Assembly: GCF_024198175.1 (NCBI RefSeq)
Contig: NZ_JAJVKV010000010.1
Coordinates: forward strand, 285,311 to 349,310
Length of the DNA: 64,000 nucleotides
Direction of reading: 5' to 3'
Source of the DNA: Pyxidicoccus xibeiensis
GTDB taxonomy: Bacteria; Myxococcota; Myxococcia; Myxococcales; Myxococcaceae
This document shows positions 32,426-41,873 of the stretch, in pieces. Position 1 is the stretch's first letter. Every line of letters starts with the position of its first letter. Position numbers and translations under genes: made by a program. The notes under the pieces were generated by a model. It did no database searches. It saw only the letters and a program-made list of their open reading frames with translations, and had not been told where the DNA came from.

Positions 32426-35020
32426 TCAGGCGTCCTCGGGCCCGCCCAGCTCCCAGGCGCCGTCATGCCAGAAGGAGTCGGAGAGGATGTTCTCCACTTC
32501 CGGCTCGTACGGCCCGTCAGACAGCGGCAACCCGAGCGCCTCGGCGAAGGCCAGGTCGTAGTCGAGGAACAGCGCCTGGAGCGCCGGCGGCGTGCGCTCC
32601 GGGTACACATTGAATGGCACCAGCGTGTCGTCCTTCGAGATGGCCAGGAGCTGTCGGGCCAGGACCTGCCCTCGTGAGTCCCGCGCGTAGAGGACCCGCT
32701 TGTTCACGTCCAGCACCACGCTCGCGGCCGAGTAGTCGCAGCTCCCATTGAGGCCCAGGCAGCTCCCGACCAGCGTTCCCAGTCGCAGCGCCTCCAGCGC
32801 ATCCTGCTCGAGCGCCAGCGTCACCTGCCCCACTCCGGGCACCTCCCGCCGCAGCACCAGCCCCGTCAGCCAGCGCCCCGCGTCCACCCGGGGATGGCGC
32901 TCGAACCACTCCCGAGAGCGGGGATGCCGCGTCACGAAGTCCCGCTCCCCCGCGAACCAGCGCGCCAGCAACCGTCGCAGCGCCCGCCGGTTGTCACCGA
33001 TGAGGCTCGCCATCTGCAATGCGTGGCGGACACGTGAGTCCCGGGCATCCGCCGGCAGCGCGCCGCGCAGGCGATCCAGCACCCTTCGCGCGAGGAGCTG
33101 GAGTCGCAGGCGGGGAAGCTGCTCGGAGGCGACGCGGAGCGCTCTCGCGAGCTGCCCGGGTGGAAGCTCGCGGCCCTCTTCCAGCGCAAGCCGTGCCTTC
33201 CTCGGCAGCGGGCTCTCCACGCCCTCCGCGCAGTGCTCCCGCAGCAGGGAGACCATCCGCGCCGGAGGCAGGGCAAAGGGGTCCTCTCTCACCAGGGGAT
33301 GACGGGCGAAGTCCGCCAGCAGCTCGCGCCCCACGTGGTGGCGCAACGTGCCCAGCAACTGTGCCGTCCGCCCAAGCACGTCGGGGAAGCGCTCGAGTGC
33401 ATCGAGCACCAGCCTCGCGTCCCGGGGAGCCAGCAGGGCCATCCCGTCTCCCACCAGCCCGGCCAGGCTCCCTCGGGCGCAGCAGTGCTCGAACCGGAGC
33501 AGGCTGCGCTCGGAGCAGGTCAGCAGGCGCTGGCGCACGTCCTGCTCCGGGTGCACGAGCAGGGCCTCCAGCGCGAAGGACAGGCGGTCCACCTCCTGGA
33601 ACGGTGCGCGACACACGCGCTCCGAGAACGCGAGCACGGTGGGCACCTGATACTCAGGCACCAGCCAGGCGGGAGGACCGACCGCCACCACGTTGCAGAA
33701 CATGTGCACGCAGCGGGCCTGATGGCTCGCGGGCGTTCGGCGAAGCTGCTGGAGCAGCGTGGGCAGGACACGGCGGGCCGCACTCCACCAGCGAAGGCGT
33801 GCCTCGCGCTCCACACGCGTGTCCCAGAGGGTCGTCAGCAATTCCACCAGCTCGTAGGCGGCCGCGGGTGTCAGCTCCGTCCAGGGAATGACTTCGAGAA
33901 CGTCCGCGAAGCCTGGAAGGTCGCCGCACAGCGCCCAGAGAATGGGCAGCGAGGCGAGCCCGGACTCCAGGTGGTCGCCGAGCTGGATGAGGCACGCTTC
34001 CGGTACCCGTCCGCTCTTCGCGGGCCACTCAAGCCACCCCAGGGGGCCGAAGCCCCAGACGGTGAGGAGCCGGAACCCGCTCGCGAGATAGTCACGCGAG
34101 TACCCGGCCGCGAGCCCCTGGAGGTACTGCACGCGCCAGACGAACGCGCGCTCGACGAGCACTTCCACGTCCAGGTCGTACGCGCTCGCCTCCGCGCGCT
34201 CCACCCCGGGTTCCAGGAGCGCCGAGAGCAGGGGAACCTGGGACTCGGGCTTCAGCCCCGCCGCGACCTCCAGCCAGGCAATGCCTCGCGTCGCGTCCCA
34301 GCGAAGGAGCAGTCGCGCCGCGGCCACCAGGACGGCCGGCTGGGTATCGATGCCCAGCCTTCCACGCAACGCCACGAGGCGCGCGAAGCTGCTCTCTGGG
34401 GCGTCCCTCAGCAACTGCCCCAGGCGCACGAAGGAAGCTGGAAGCTCCGCGCCTCGCGAGTCGGTGTAGCCATGGTGGTAGACGAGCGCGGCCTCCGCGC
34501 GTCCCGCGGACTCCAGCGCAGCCACGACACGCCGCAGCCGGGCCTCGGACCACCCGCACTCCACCAGGCGACCCACGGCCTCCTCCATGCAGGGCCGCAG
34601 GGCCTGGAGCAACGCCTGGATGTCGCGGCGGTGGAGAAGGTACGGCCGCACGTCGAGGACTTCCGGCTGCCTTCGCTTGGGCGGCTGATGGAGCGTGCCC
34701 CGGTACCCACGTGGGTGGGCCGCCGTCCGGCGGAACGGCGCGGGGGGCGGCTCCACCCAGGGATGCCCCAGCGAACGCGAGGGGGCCTCATCCCCTGGCG
34801 CCGTGCTCAGCAACACCCAGAGGACATGCACCAGCGTGTCAGCCGTCGCTCCACGCGCCTGCCCCAGCGCGTCCCACGAAGCCAGGAGCGAGGCCCGGCC
34901 GGGGGCCTCGGCGTCGGTCAGCTCCCGCAGTGGGACACGGGAAAGGCCCTCGGCCCCGTCGGAGACGACGAGGGCCACCAGTCCCGACGGTTCCCTGAGG
35001 ATGCACACCCACCGGCGCAT
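32426..35020 (-). CDS. Large uncharacterised protein downstream of Pnkp
   Basis: An 864-residue protein without signal peptide or membrane segments. About 600 Ala/Leu/Arg-rich residues look like helical repeats (RVQYLQGLAAGYSRDYLASGF, LPILWALCGDLPGF). The end contains a separate small domain: LGTLVGSCLGLNGSCDYSAAS, NKRVLYARDSRGQVLARQLLAI, a pattern I have seen in uncharacterised proteins of other phyla and which loosely recalls PcfJ-type domains. The gene lies 33 bases after the Pnkp gene on the same strand, so it is likely the third gene of the RNA-repair operon. No enzymatic motif can be assigned. Confidence 0.7.
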   Translation of the reverse strand: MRRWVCILREPSGLVALVVSDGAEGLSRVPLRELTDAEAPGRASLLASWDALGQARGATADTLVHVLWVLLSTAPGDEAPSRSLGHPWVEPPPAPFRRTAAHPRGYRGTLHQPPKRRQPEVLDVRPYLLHRRDIQALLQALRPCMEEAVGRLVECGWSEARLRRVVAALESAGRAEAALVYHHGYTDSRGAELPASFVRLGQLLRDAPESSFARLVALRGRLGIDTQPAVLVAAARLLLRWDATRGIAWLEVAAGLKPESQVPLLSALLEPGVERAEASAYDLDVEVLVERAFVWRVQYLQGLAAGYSRDYLASGFRLLTVWGFGPLGWLEWPAKSGRVPEACLIQLGDHLESGLASLPILWALCGDLPGFADVLEVIPWTELTPAAAYELVELLTTLWDTRVEREARLRWWSAARRVLPTLLQQLRRTPASHQARCVHMFCNVVAVGPPAWLVPEYQVPTVLAFSERVCRAPFQEVDRLSFALEALLVHPEQDVRQRLLTCSERSLLRFEHCCARGSLAGLVGDGMALLAPRDARLVLDALERFPDVLGRTAQLLGTLRHHVGRELLADFARHPLVREDPFALPPARMVSLLREHCAEGVESPLPRKARLALEEGRELPPGQLARALRVASEQLPRLRLQLLARRVLDRLRGALPADARDSRVRHALQMASLIGDNRRALRRLLARWFAGERDFVTRHPRSREWFERHPRVDAGRWLTGLVLRREVPGVGQVTLALEQDALEALRLGTLVGSCLGLNGSCDYSAASVVLDVNKRVLYARDSRGQVLARQLLAISKDDTLVPFNVYPERTPPALQALFLDYDLAFAEALGLPLSDGPYEPEVENILSDSFWHDGAWELGGPEDA

Positions 35021-35053
35021 GTCGTGTCCACTCCTCCCACGAGTCGCTGCCCG

Positions 35054-37609
35054 CTACAACCGGGGGTCCACCGGCTCGCTCTCCAGCGCGAGCACGCCAA
35101 AGACGCACTCGTGGACGCGGCGCAGCGGCTCCTTCCGGACGAACCGCTCCAGCGACTCGATGCCGAGCGCCAGTTCGCGCAGCGCGAGGGAGCGCTTGGT
35201 GGACAGCCCCCGCTCACGCAGGCGCTCCAGGTTCGGCATGGCGGTGTACTCCGGGCCGTAGATGATGCGCAGGTAGTCCTTGCCCCGGCACTTGATGGCC
35301 GGCTGGAGCAGCCCCTTGCCGCCACGCGCGACGAAGGACAGCGGCTTCACCACCATCCCCTCCCCGCCCGCTGACGTGAGCGCCTCCCACCACCGGGTGC
35401 CCTCCTCCACGGACTGCGCGTCCGACAGGTCCACCACGCGGTAGCGCGTCGCCAGCAAGAGGCCTTCGTCCGCGCGGCACACCTTCGCCAGCGTCTCCAG
35501 GTGCCACACGTGGTCCTTGTCCACGTGCACGGCCCCCTCCGTCGCCAGGAGGTGGAACGGAGCCAGCCGCACACCCTCCAGCGACTGCACCGGCCAGCAG
35601 TAGCGGCGATACGCCGCGACGTACCGGTCCACGCTGTGCACCTTGTCCTCGAACCTCAGCGCCAGGTCGCCCAGCTCCACGCCCCGGCCCCCGGCCTGCT
35701 CCAACCCCGCCAGCGCCTCCGCCAGCGAGGCCCGGGCCGCCGACCCCACCGCCGCGTACTGCTCCTTCACCAGCTCCTGAGCCTTGAGCGACCAGGGCAT
35801 CAGCTCACAGTCCAGGCAGGCCCAGTCGGTGCCGTGTTCCTCCCAGAAGCCAGAGCGCTCGAAGGCGGTCTGCAGCCGGGCCAGGAACGCGGCTTCCAGT
35901 GACACGTCGTTGAAGAAGCGCCGCCCGGTCCGCGTGTAGCAGGCGCCCACCTCGCCCCCGGTGACTCCGAACCGCCGCCGGGCCACCTCCGCGTCGCGAC
36001 ACACCACGACGACGGCCCGCGAGCCCATGTGCTTCTCCTCGCAGATGACCTTCACCACGCCCTCGTGCCGGTAGTAGCCGAAGGCCTCGGCCGGGTGCTC
36101 CAGCAGCCCGGCCTCCCGGCGCGTGGCCGGCGGAGACATGGTGGGCGGCAGGTAGACGAGCCACTTCGGGTGCAGCGCGAAGCGGCTCATCGCCTCCAGC
36201 GCCGCCGTGGCGTTCTCCTCGCGCACGGTGACGCTCTGGATGAGCCGGGTGTTGACGATGCGCTTGCCCAGCACGTCTTCGATATCCAGCACGTCGTCAT
36301 GCTGCTGCTGCGCGGAGACGGCCGGCAGCATGGGCGCCACCGCCCCCAGCGGCTTCACCGGCTCGCAGTAGACGCGCGCCGCGGGCACCGACACCCGCTC
36401 CTTCTCCGGGTAGCGCAGCGCCGTCAGCTTGCCGCCGTAGACGCAGCCCGTGTCCACGCAGAGGGTGTTGTTCAGCCACTCCGCCTCGGGCACCGGCGTG
36501 TGGCCGTACACCACCATCGCCTTGCCTCGGTACCCGGCGGCCCAGTCGTGACGCACCGGCAGCCCGTACTCGTCCGTCTCGCCCGTCGTCTCTCCGTAGA
36601 GGCAGAACTCACGCACCTTCCCCGAGCCGCGCCCCTGCATCGACTCCTTCAGCCCTGCGTGCGCGACGACGAGCCGCCCGCCATCCAGCACATAGTGCGA
36701 CACCAGCCCATCAATGAAGTCCGCCACCTTCGCGCGCCACTCGGGCGGCTCGCGCTCGAGCTGCTCCAGCGTCTGCGCCAGGCCATGGGACAGCTTCACG
36801 TCCTTGCCCCGCAGCTTCCGCAGCAGCTTGGTCTCGTGGTTGCCCGGTACGCACAGCGCCGTGCCCGCCTCCACCATGCCCATCACCAGCCGCAGCACGC
36901 CGGGAATGTCCGGGCCCCGGTCCACCAGGTCACCCAGGAACACCGCCTTGCGGCCCTCCGGAGGGCGCACGTCGAAGCCGACCTCGCGCCGCGACACCGC
37001 GTAGCCCAGGCGCGTCAGCAGCGCGAGCAGCTCGTCCAGGCAGCCGTGGATGTCGCCGATGATGTCGAACGGCCCCGTCTCGTGCTTCCGGTTGTTCCAC
37101 AGCGGCTGTCGCTCCACCTGGACCGCATCCAGGTGCTCGGGCTTCAGGATGTGGACGTGACGGAAGCCCTCGCGCTCCAGGCCCCGCAGGGAGCGGTGGA
37201 GCTGCTGGAGCTGGCTGCGGACCACGTGCCCGCCGAACTGGCGGTCCGGCCGGGACTGGTTGCGCGCGTGGCAGGTCCTCTCCGGGACGTCGAGGACGAG
37301 GGCCACGGGCAGCACGTGGTACTCGCGGGCCAGCGCCACCAGCGGCTTGCGCGCCTCCGGCTGCGTGTTGGTCGCGTCGATGACCGTCAGGAGCCCCCGC
37401 GCCAGCCGCTTCGCGGCGACGAAGCGGAGCACCTCGAAGGCGTCCACCGTGGCGTCCTGCGCATTCTCATCGTCGGCCACGAGCCCACGGCACGTGTCGG
37501 ACGACAGCACCTCCGTCTCCCGGAAGTGCCGGCGCGCGAAGGTGGACTTGCCGGCGCCGGACGGACCGACGAGCAGGACGAGGGACAGCTCGGGAAGGGA
37601 GAGCTTCAT
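35054..37609 (-). CDS. pnkp: Polynucleotide kinase-phosphatase-ligase (bacterial Pnkp)
   Basis: An 851-residue RNA end-healing and sealing enzyme, the usual length. Kinase: P-loop GPSGAGKS (15-22). Phosphatase: calcineurin-type metal sites GDIHG (185-189), GDLVDRG (226-232), GNHE (256-259) and a His in VVAHAG. Ligase: adenylylation lysine Lys526 in EEKHMGS, with further ligase motifs in the C-terminal part (CLDCELMPW, EGMVVKPL). It 5'-phosphorylates and removes 2',3'-cyclic phosphate from broken RNA and seals it once Hen1 has methylated the 3' end. The ATG at 37609 overlaps the hen1 stop by four bases (ATGA). All key residues I can place are present. Confidence 0.96.
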   Translation of the reverse strand: MKLSLPELSLVLLVGPSGAGKSTFARRHFRETEVLSSDTCRGLVADDENAQDATVDAFEVLRFVAAKRLARGLLTVIDATNTQPEARKPLVALAREYHVLPVALVLDVPERTCHARNQSRPDRQFGGHVVRSQLQQLHRSLRGLEREGFRHVHILKPEHLDAVQVERQPLWNNRKHETGPFDIIGDIHGCLDELLALLTRLGYAVSRREVGFDVRPPEGRKAVFLGDLVDRGPDIPGVLRLVMGMVEAGTALCVPGNHETKLLRKLRGKDVKLSHGLAQTLEQLEREPPEWRAKVADFIDGLVSHYVLDGGRLVVAHAGLKESMQGRGSGKVREFCLYGETTGETDEYGLPVRHDWAAGYRGKAMVVYGHTPVPEAEWLNNTLCVDTGCVYGGKLTALRYPEKERVSVPAARVYCEPVKPLGAVAPMLPAVSAQQQHDDVLDIEDVLGKRIVNTRLIQSVTVREENATAALEAMSRFALHPKWLVYLPPTMSPPATRREAGLLEHPAEAFGYYRHEGVVKVICEEKHMGSRAVVVVCRDAEVARRRFGVTGGEVGACYTRTGRRFFNDVSLEAAFLARLQTAFERSGFWEEHGTDWACLDCELMPWSLKAQELVKEQYAAVGSAARASLAEALAGLEQAGGRGVELGDLALRFEDKVHSVDRYVAAYRRYCWPVQSLEGVRLAPFHLLATEGAVHVDKDHVWHLETLAKVCRADEGLLLATRYRVVDLSDAQSVEEGTRWWEALTSAGGEGMVVKPLSFVARGGKGLLQPAIKCRGKDYLRIIYGPEYTAMPNLERLRERGLSTKRSLALRELALGIESLERFVRKEPLRRVHECVFGVLALESEPVDPRL

Positions 37610-39009
37610 CGCGTGAACACCGCCATCTGGGTCGGAGCGCCGACCTCCGCGTCCACCGGACCTACCGGGGAGAAGCGCACGCCGTAGCCGCACCGCCCGG
37701 CCACGCCCCGCGCCCACGTCTCGAGCTCCGCCCGCGTCCACTCGAAGCGGTGGTCCCGGTGCCGGAAGCGCCCCGGGGCCAGGCCCTCGAAGCGCACGTT
37801 GAACTCCGCGTTGGGAGTGGTGAGCACCACCACGCCAGGCCGGGCCTCCTCGAAGAGGACGCGCTCGAAGGCGGCCAGGCGCAGCGGGTCCAGGTGCTCG
37901 ATGACCTCCACCACCGTGGCGGCCTCGTACCCCGCGAGCCGCTTGTCGCGGTACACCAGCGAGCCGTGCAGGAGCTGGAGCCGCTGCCGCTGTAGGTCCG
38001 GGAGCCGCTCCCAGCCCAGGCGCTCCTTCGCCCGCTCCAGGGCCCGGATGGACACGTCCATACCGGTGATGCCGGTGAACCGCCGCTCCTTCAGGAGCGC
38101 CTTGAGCAGCTTGCCCTCGCCACAGCCCACGTCCACCACGCGCGTCACGCCATGCTCCACCAGGACGGCTACCACGGCCTCGCGGCGCTGCTCGTCCAGG
38201 CTCACGCGTCGCTCCAGCGTGGCCTCCTCCTCATCGCGCGCGGACTCGACGGCCTCGGGCTCGCCGGCCTCCTCCACCGCCGCGAGCCGGTCCAGGGCCT
38301 CTCGTGCGAGGCCGCGCTGGTGGCGCAGGTAGCGAAGGGTGATGGCCTCCCGCTCCGGGTGCGCCGCCAGCCACCCTTCGCCATGGCGGAGGAGCTTGTC
38401 GATTTCGTCCTCCGTCACCCAGTAGTGCTTGTCGTCGTCGAGCACCGGCACGAGCACGTACAGATGGCTGAGCAGGTCGCCCAGCGGCTTGAGCCCCTCC
38501 AGGGTGACGGTGAAGTACCGGCTGGCGCCCCACTCCGGGACGGTCTCATCCAGGGCGTGCCGGGTGGCCGTCACGGTGTAGCCCAGCGGCTCGAAGAGGC
38601 GTCGGAGGAAGCCCTCGCCTCCCCGGCAGGGGAGCACGGACAGCCGGGCCGTCAGCGGCAGTGGCTGGGCGGCCAGCTCGGGACGCTCGCGACTGCGGCC
38701 AGACATGGCGGCGCCGAAGATGCGCGACAGCGCCACGCTCAGGAAGGACGAGGCCACATAGGGCCTGTCGTTGACGTACTGCTCCAGCGCTCCGCCCTCA
38801 CCCGGAGGCCCCTTGCGGCTCCGCACGAGCGCGACCGGGTCCACCTCCAGCAGGAGCGCGGCCGTGCACCGCTCTGAGGTCGCCTCCGGGTAGAAGACAT
38901 GGCCCTCTCCGAAGGGCAACGCGAACGACTGCGCCTTGTGCGGGCTCTTGTGCAGCAGGTAGCCCAGGTCGGTCGCGGGCGCGTGGGTCGTCGAGAGGGT
39001 CAGGAGCAT
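37606..39009 (-). CDS. hen1: 3' terminal RNA ribose 2'-O-methyltransferase Hen1
   Basis: A 467-residue Hen1. The N-terminal ~250 residues are the Hen1-L (ligase-activating) half (YPEATSERCTAALLLEVDP, AMSGRSRERP, YTVTATRHALDE). The C-terminal methyltransferase has VDVGCGEGK (292-300) for SAM and the manganese-binding set E-V-I-E-H (368-372) with FRHRDHRFEW (415-424), as in characterised bacterial Hen1. It methylates the 2'-OH of the broken RNA 3' end so that the repaired junction resists being cut again by the same ribotoxin. It heads the Hen1-Pnkp operon; the start lies 195 bases from the divergent gene at 39205. An upstream ATG is not needed. Confidence 0.96.
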   Translation of the reverse strand: MLLTLSTTHAPATDLGYLLHKSPHKAQSFALPFGEGHVFYPEATSERCTAALLLEVDPVALVRSRKGPPGEGGALEQYVNDRPYVASSFLSVALSRIFGAAMSGRSRERPELAAQPLPLTARLSVLPCRGGEGFLRRLFEPLGYTVTATRHALDETVPEWGASRYFTVTLEGLKPLGDLLSHLYVLVPVLDDDKHYWVTEDEIDKLLRHGEGWLAAHPEREAITLRYLRHQRGLAREALDRLAAVEEAGEPEAVESARDEEEATLERRVSLDEQRREAVVAVLVEHGVTRVVDVGCGEGKLLKALLKERRFTGITGMDVSIRALERAKERLGWERLPDLQRQRLQLLHGSLVYRDKRLAGYEAATVVEVIEHLDPLRLAAFERVLFEEARPGVVVLTTPNAEFNVRFEGLAPGRFRHRDHRFEWTRAELETWARGVAGRCGYGVRFSPVGPVDAEVGAPTQMAVFTR

Positions 39010-39204
39010 TCAGGTCCAGACGCTGGCCTTCGCCAGCAGTGGGGCCAGGTGGAATCGGAGGCCCGGGAGCAGCACGTCTCGGCGCGGCCCGGGCCGCAGA
39101 CGCCGGGTCCGGCACGGTCCTGACAGGTGCGGCGCGGCCCTGGGCGAAACCGACTAAAGTCGCCGCGCGCCTCGAACGTCGTTCCCAGCCCCTCGGAGTC
39201 GTCC

Positions 39205-41838
39205 ATGTCGTCCCCCCGCGCGCTCGCGCCGCTGCTCGTCCTCCTCCTGCTTTCCGCCTGCTCCGACCCCGACCCCACCCCCGGACCGGTGGACAGCGGA
39301 GTCACCCGGGATGCCGGCTCCGAGCAGGACGCAGGCCCCGACACGGACGCGGGCCCCGACACGGACGCGGGCCCCGACACGGACGCGGGCCCCGACACCG
39401 ATGCGGGCACCGACGCGGGCACGGACCTCGCCGTCACGTCGAGCATCCTGCCGGATGGGTACGCGGGCCGGGCGTACTCGGCCACCCTTGCGGCGGTCGG
39501 CGGTGTTCCGCCCTACGAGTGGACGCTGGCGACGGGAACGCCGCCCGCCGGCCTGACGCTCTCCCTCGAGGGCGTGCTGTCCGGCACTCCGGCCACGGTC
39601 GGCGGAGAAGCCCTGACCGTGAGCGTGCGGGACTCCACGGGTGTCTCCGTCCGGGGGCCCGTCTCGCTCACCACCTACGCGGCTCCTGACCTCGCCGCGG
39701 TGCCTGGCCAGCAGAACTCCGTGGGCGACGACGTGTCGCTGACGTTCCGGGTGTCCGGAGGCAAGGGGCCCTTCTCCTTCACTGCCGACACGCTGCCCCC
39801 GGGCCTGACGCTGACGCCGGCCGGCGTCCTCGAGGGCACGCTCAGCCAGGCCGGAACCTTCTCCTCCAATGTCACCGCCACGGACGCCAACGGAGTGACG
39901 GCCACGCGCGCCGTCAGCTTCACCGTCCAGCTGCGCCTCGCCATCACCACCAACGTGCTGACCCAGGGCACGCGGGGCGAGCCCTACGAGCTCACCCTCA
40001 CCGCTGTGGGTGGACTCGCACCGCTGAGGTGGAGCGTCTCTGTCGGTACCCTGCCCGCCGGGCTCACCCTCTCCCCCTCGGGCGTCATCTCCGGAACGCC
40101 CGCTGAAGAGGGAACCGTCACGTTCGTCGTCACCGCGCAGGACGTGAACGCCCAGACGACTTCGCGCGAGTTCACGCTGACCGTGCGAACCTCGGGCTCG
40201 CCGGTGTTCACCGTGGGCCAGTGGAACCTCACCTACTTCGGCTCCGACACGCAGGGTCCTCCCAACTCCGCCTCGGACGGCGGCACCTCCGACGACCTCC
40301 AGATTGCCTACGCGCGCGACGTGATGCGTGACGCCGGGGCCAACGTCTGGGGCATGGTGGAGATGGTGGACACGGCCGACTTCGACACGCTCAAGGCCCA
40401 GCTCCCCGGCTTCAGCGGCTTCCTGGCCAACAACACCGCCTTCGTCTCCGGCGGCACGTCTCCCTACGGCAACAGCAGCCAGAAGCCGGGCATCCTCTAC
40501 GACAGCTCGCTCACGTTCCAGAGCGCGCGCCTCATCCTGACGGACCAGCTCGCGGACTTCAGCAGCCGCCCGCCGCTGCGCGTGGACTTCACCACGGAGG
40601 TTCAGGGCGTGGAGACGCCGCTGGTGGTCATCGTCGTCCACATGCGGGCCAACAGCTCCGACCCCACCGGCCCCCGGGACGCGCGCCAGCGCGCCAGCGC
40701 AGCGCTCAAGACGTATCTGGACCAGCAACTGCCCACGCGGCACGTGCTCGTGCTGGGTGACTGGAACGACGACGTGGACGAGTCCATCTCCCTGGACCCG
40801 GGCTCCGGCACGCCGCTGCCCACGCCCTACCAGGACCTGGTGTCCGACGCCGAGCGCTACACCTTCATCACCCGGGAGCTGTCGCTCGCGGGAGACGACA
40901 CCACCATCGGCTTCGAGAACGTCGTCGACCACACGCTGGCCAGCAACGAGGTGGCCGCCCGGTACGTCGCCGGCTCGGCCCGCGTCCTGTACGCGGACAA
41001 CGAGATTCCCGACGTCCTCAACCGCGTGAGCGACCACCGCCCCGTCCTCAGCCGCTATGCCTTCAGCGCGGAGACCGGCCCCTTCCTCCGGCTCAAGTCG
41101 CCCCTGGGAGGCGCGTACCAGGCCGGCACCGTGCTCCCCATCACCTGGACGTCCTTCGGCCTGGGCCAGGTCCGCGTCGAAGCCACCCTCAACGGCGGTG
41201 AGCAGTGGGACGTGCTGGCCTCCTCGGTGCCGGCGGTGAATGGCAGCTACGCGTGGACACTGCCGGACCTCGACTCCGTGAGAGTGCACGTGCGCGTCGT
41301 GGACGTGGCAAACCCGGCACGCACCGACACGAACATCGACCCCATCACCGTCCGCCGGGGTCCCGCGCGGGTGTTCATCAACGAGTTCCTCGCGGACGAA
41401 CCCGGCGCCAATGGCCCGCCCAACTCCGCCTATGAGTTCATCGAGGTCGTCAACGCGAGCTCCTTCACCATGGACCTTGGCGGCTGGACCTTGTGGGACG
41501 GCACCAGCAACGCGCGGCACGTCTTCCCCGCGGGGCTGAAGCTGGGCCCGCGCAAGGCCTACGTCGTCTTCGGTGGAGCCGCCGCGCTGCCGGCCGGAAG
41601 GACCAATGCGGCGGCCGCCAGCAGCGGAACGCTGGGCCTGGGCAACGACGACAGCGTGAGCATCCGGGCGCCAGACGGCAGCCTGGTGGACCACCACGGC
41701 TATCAGGGCAGCGTGGAGGGCGTGTCCAGGAATCGGAGCGTGGATGGAAGCTTCGACGCGGAATTCCTCCCGCACACCGACCTGCCCTCCGGGCGGCCCT
41801 CGTCCCCTGGCACACGTCAGGACGGCACCGAGTTCTGA
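39205..41838 (+). CDS. Lipoprotein with Ig-like, nuclease (EEP) and lamin-tail domains
   Basis: An 877-residue lipoprotein (LLVLLLLSACS, Cys19). It has a Pro/Asp/Thr-rich linker built from the 6-residue unit GPDTDA (four perfect repeats, encoded by an 18-bp tandem repeat from 39331) and then three putative Ig (He_PIG) domains, each with LPxGLTL-like PxGLTL--G--SGTP. An endonuclease/exonuclease/phosphatase domain follows, with FTVGQWNLTYFG, VLGDWNDDVDES and VSDHRPVL, which keeps the GDxN and SDH motifs. A lamin-tail domain (INEFLADEPGANGP, YEFIEVVNASSF) ends the protein. A probable cell-surface nuclease; substrate unproven. Divergent from hen1. Confidence 0.87.
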   Translation: MSSPRALAPLLVLLLLSACSDPDPTPGPVDSGVTRDAGSEQDAGPDTDAGPDTDAGPDTDAGPDTDAGTDAGTDLAVTSSILPDGYAGRAYSATLAAVGGVPPYEWTLATGTPPAGLTLSLEGVLSGTPATVGGEALTVSVRDSTGVSVRGPVSLTTYAAPDLAAVPGQQNSVGDDVSLTFRVSGGKGPFSFTADTLPPGLTLTPAGVLEGTLSQAGTFSSNVTATDANGVTATRAVSFTVQLRLAITTNVLTQGTRGEPYELTLTAVGGLAPLRWSVSVGTLPAGLTLSPSGVISGTPAEEGTVTFVVTAQDVNAQTTSREFTLTVRTSGSPVFTVGQWNLTYFGSDTQGPPNSASDGGTSDDLQIAYARDVMRDAGANVWGMVEMVDTADFDTLKAQLPGFSGFLANNTAFVSGGTSPYGNSSQKPGILYDSSLTFQSARLILTDQLADFSSRPPLRVDFTTEVQGVETPLVVIVVHMRANSSDPTGPRDARQRASAALKTYLDQQLPTRHVLVLGDWNDDVDESISLDPGSGTPLPTPYQDLVSDAERYTFITRELSLAGDDTTIGFENVVDHTLASNEVAARYVAGSARVLYADNEIPDVLNRVSDHRPVLSRYAFSAETGPFLRLKSPLGGAYQAGTVLPITWTSFGLGQVRVEATLNGGEQWDVLASSVPAVNGSYAWTLPDLDSVRVHVRVVDVANPARTDTNIDPITVRRGPARVFINEFLADEPGANGPPNSAYEFIEVVNASSFTMDLGGWTLWDGTSNARHVFPAGLKLGPRKAYVVFGGAAALPAGRTNAAAASSGTLGLGNDDSVSIRAPDGSLVDHHGYQGSVEGVSRNRSVDGSFDAEFLPHTDLPSGRPSSPGTRQDGTEF
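39331..39402 (+). repeat. 18-bp tandem repeat encoding GPDTDA
   Basis: Four units of GCGGGCCCCGACACGGAC (first and last slightly altered) encode the linker of the surface nuclease lipoprotein. Copy-number change would keep the frame and alter linker length. Confidence 0.7.
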
Positions 41839-41873
41839 CGCGGCCCGCTCCGGGCGGCCCCGCCCTGTCCGGA

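Noticed and set aside
39084..39097. 14-bp perfect palindrome GCGGCCCGGGCCGC upstream of hen1
   Set aside because: Pure GC palindromes of this size are expected by chance several times in a 70% GC window.
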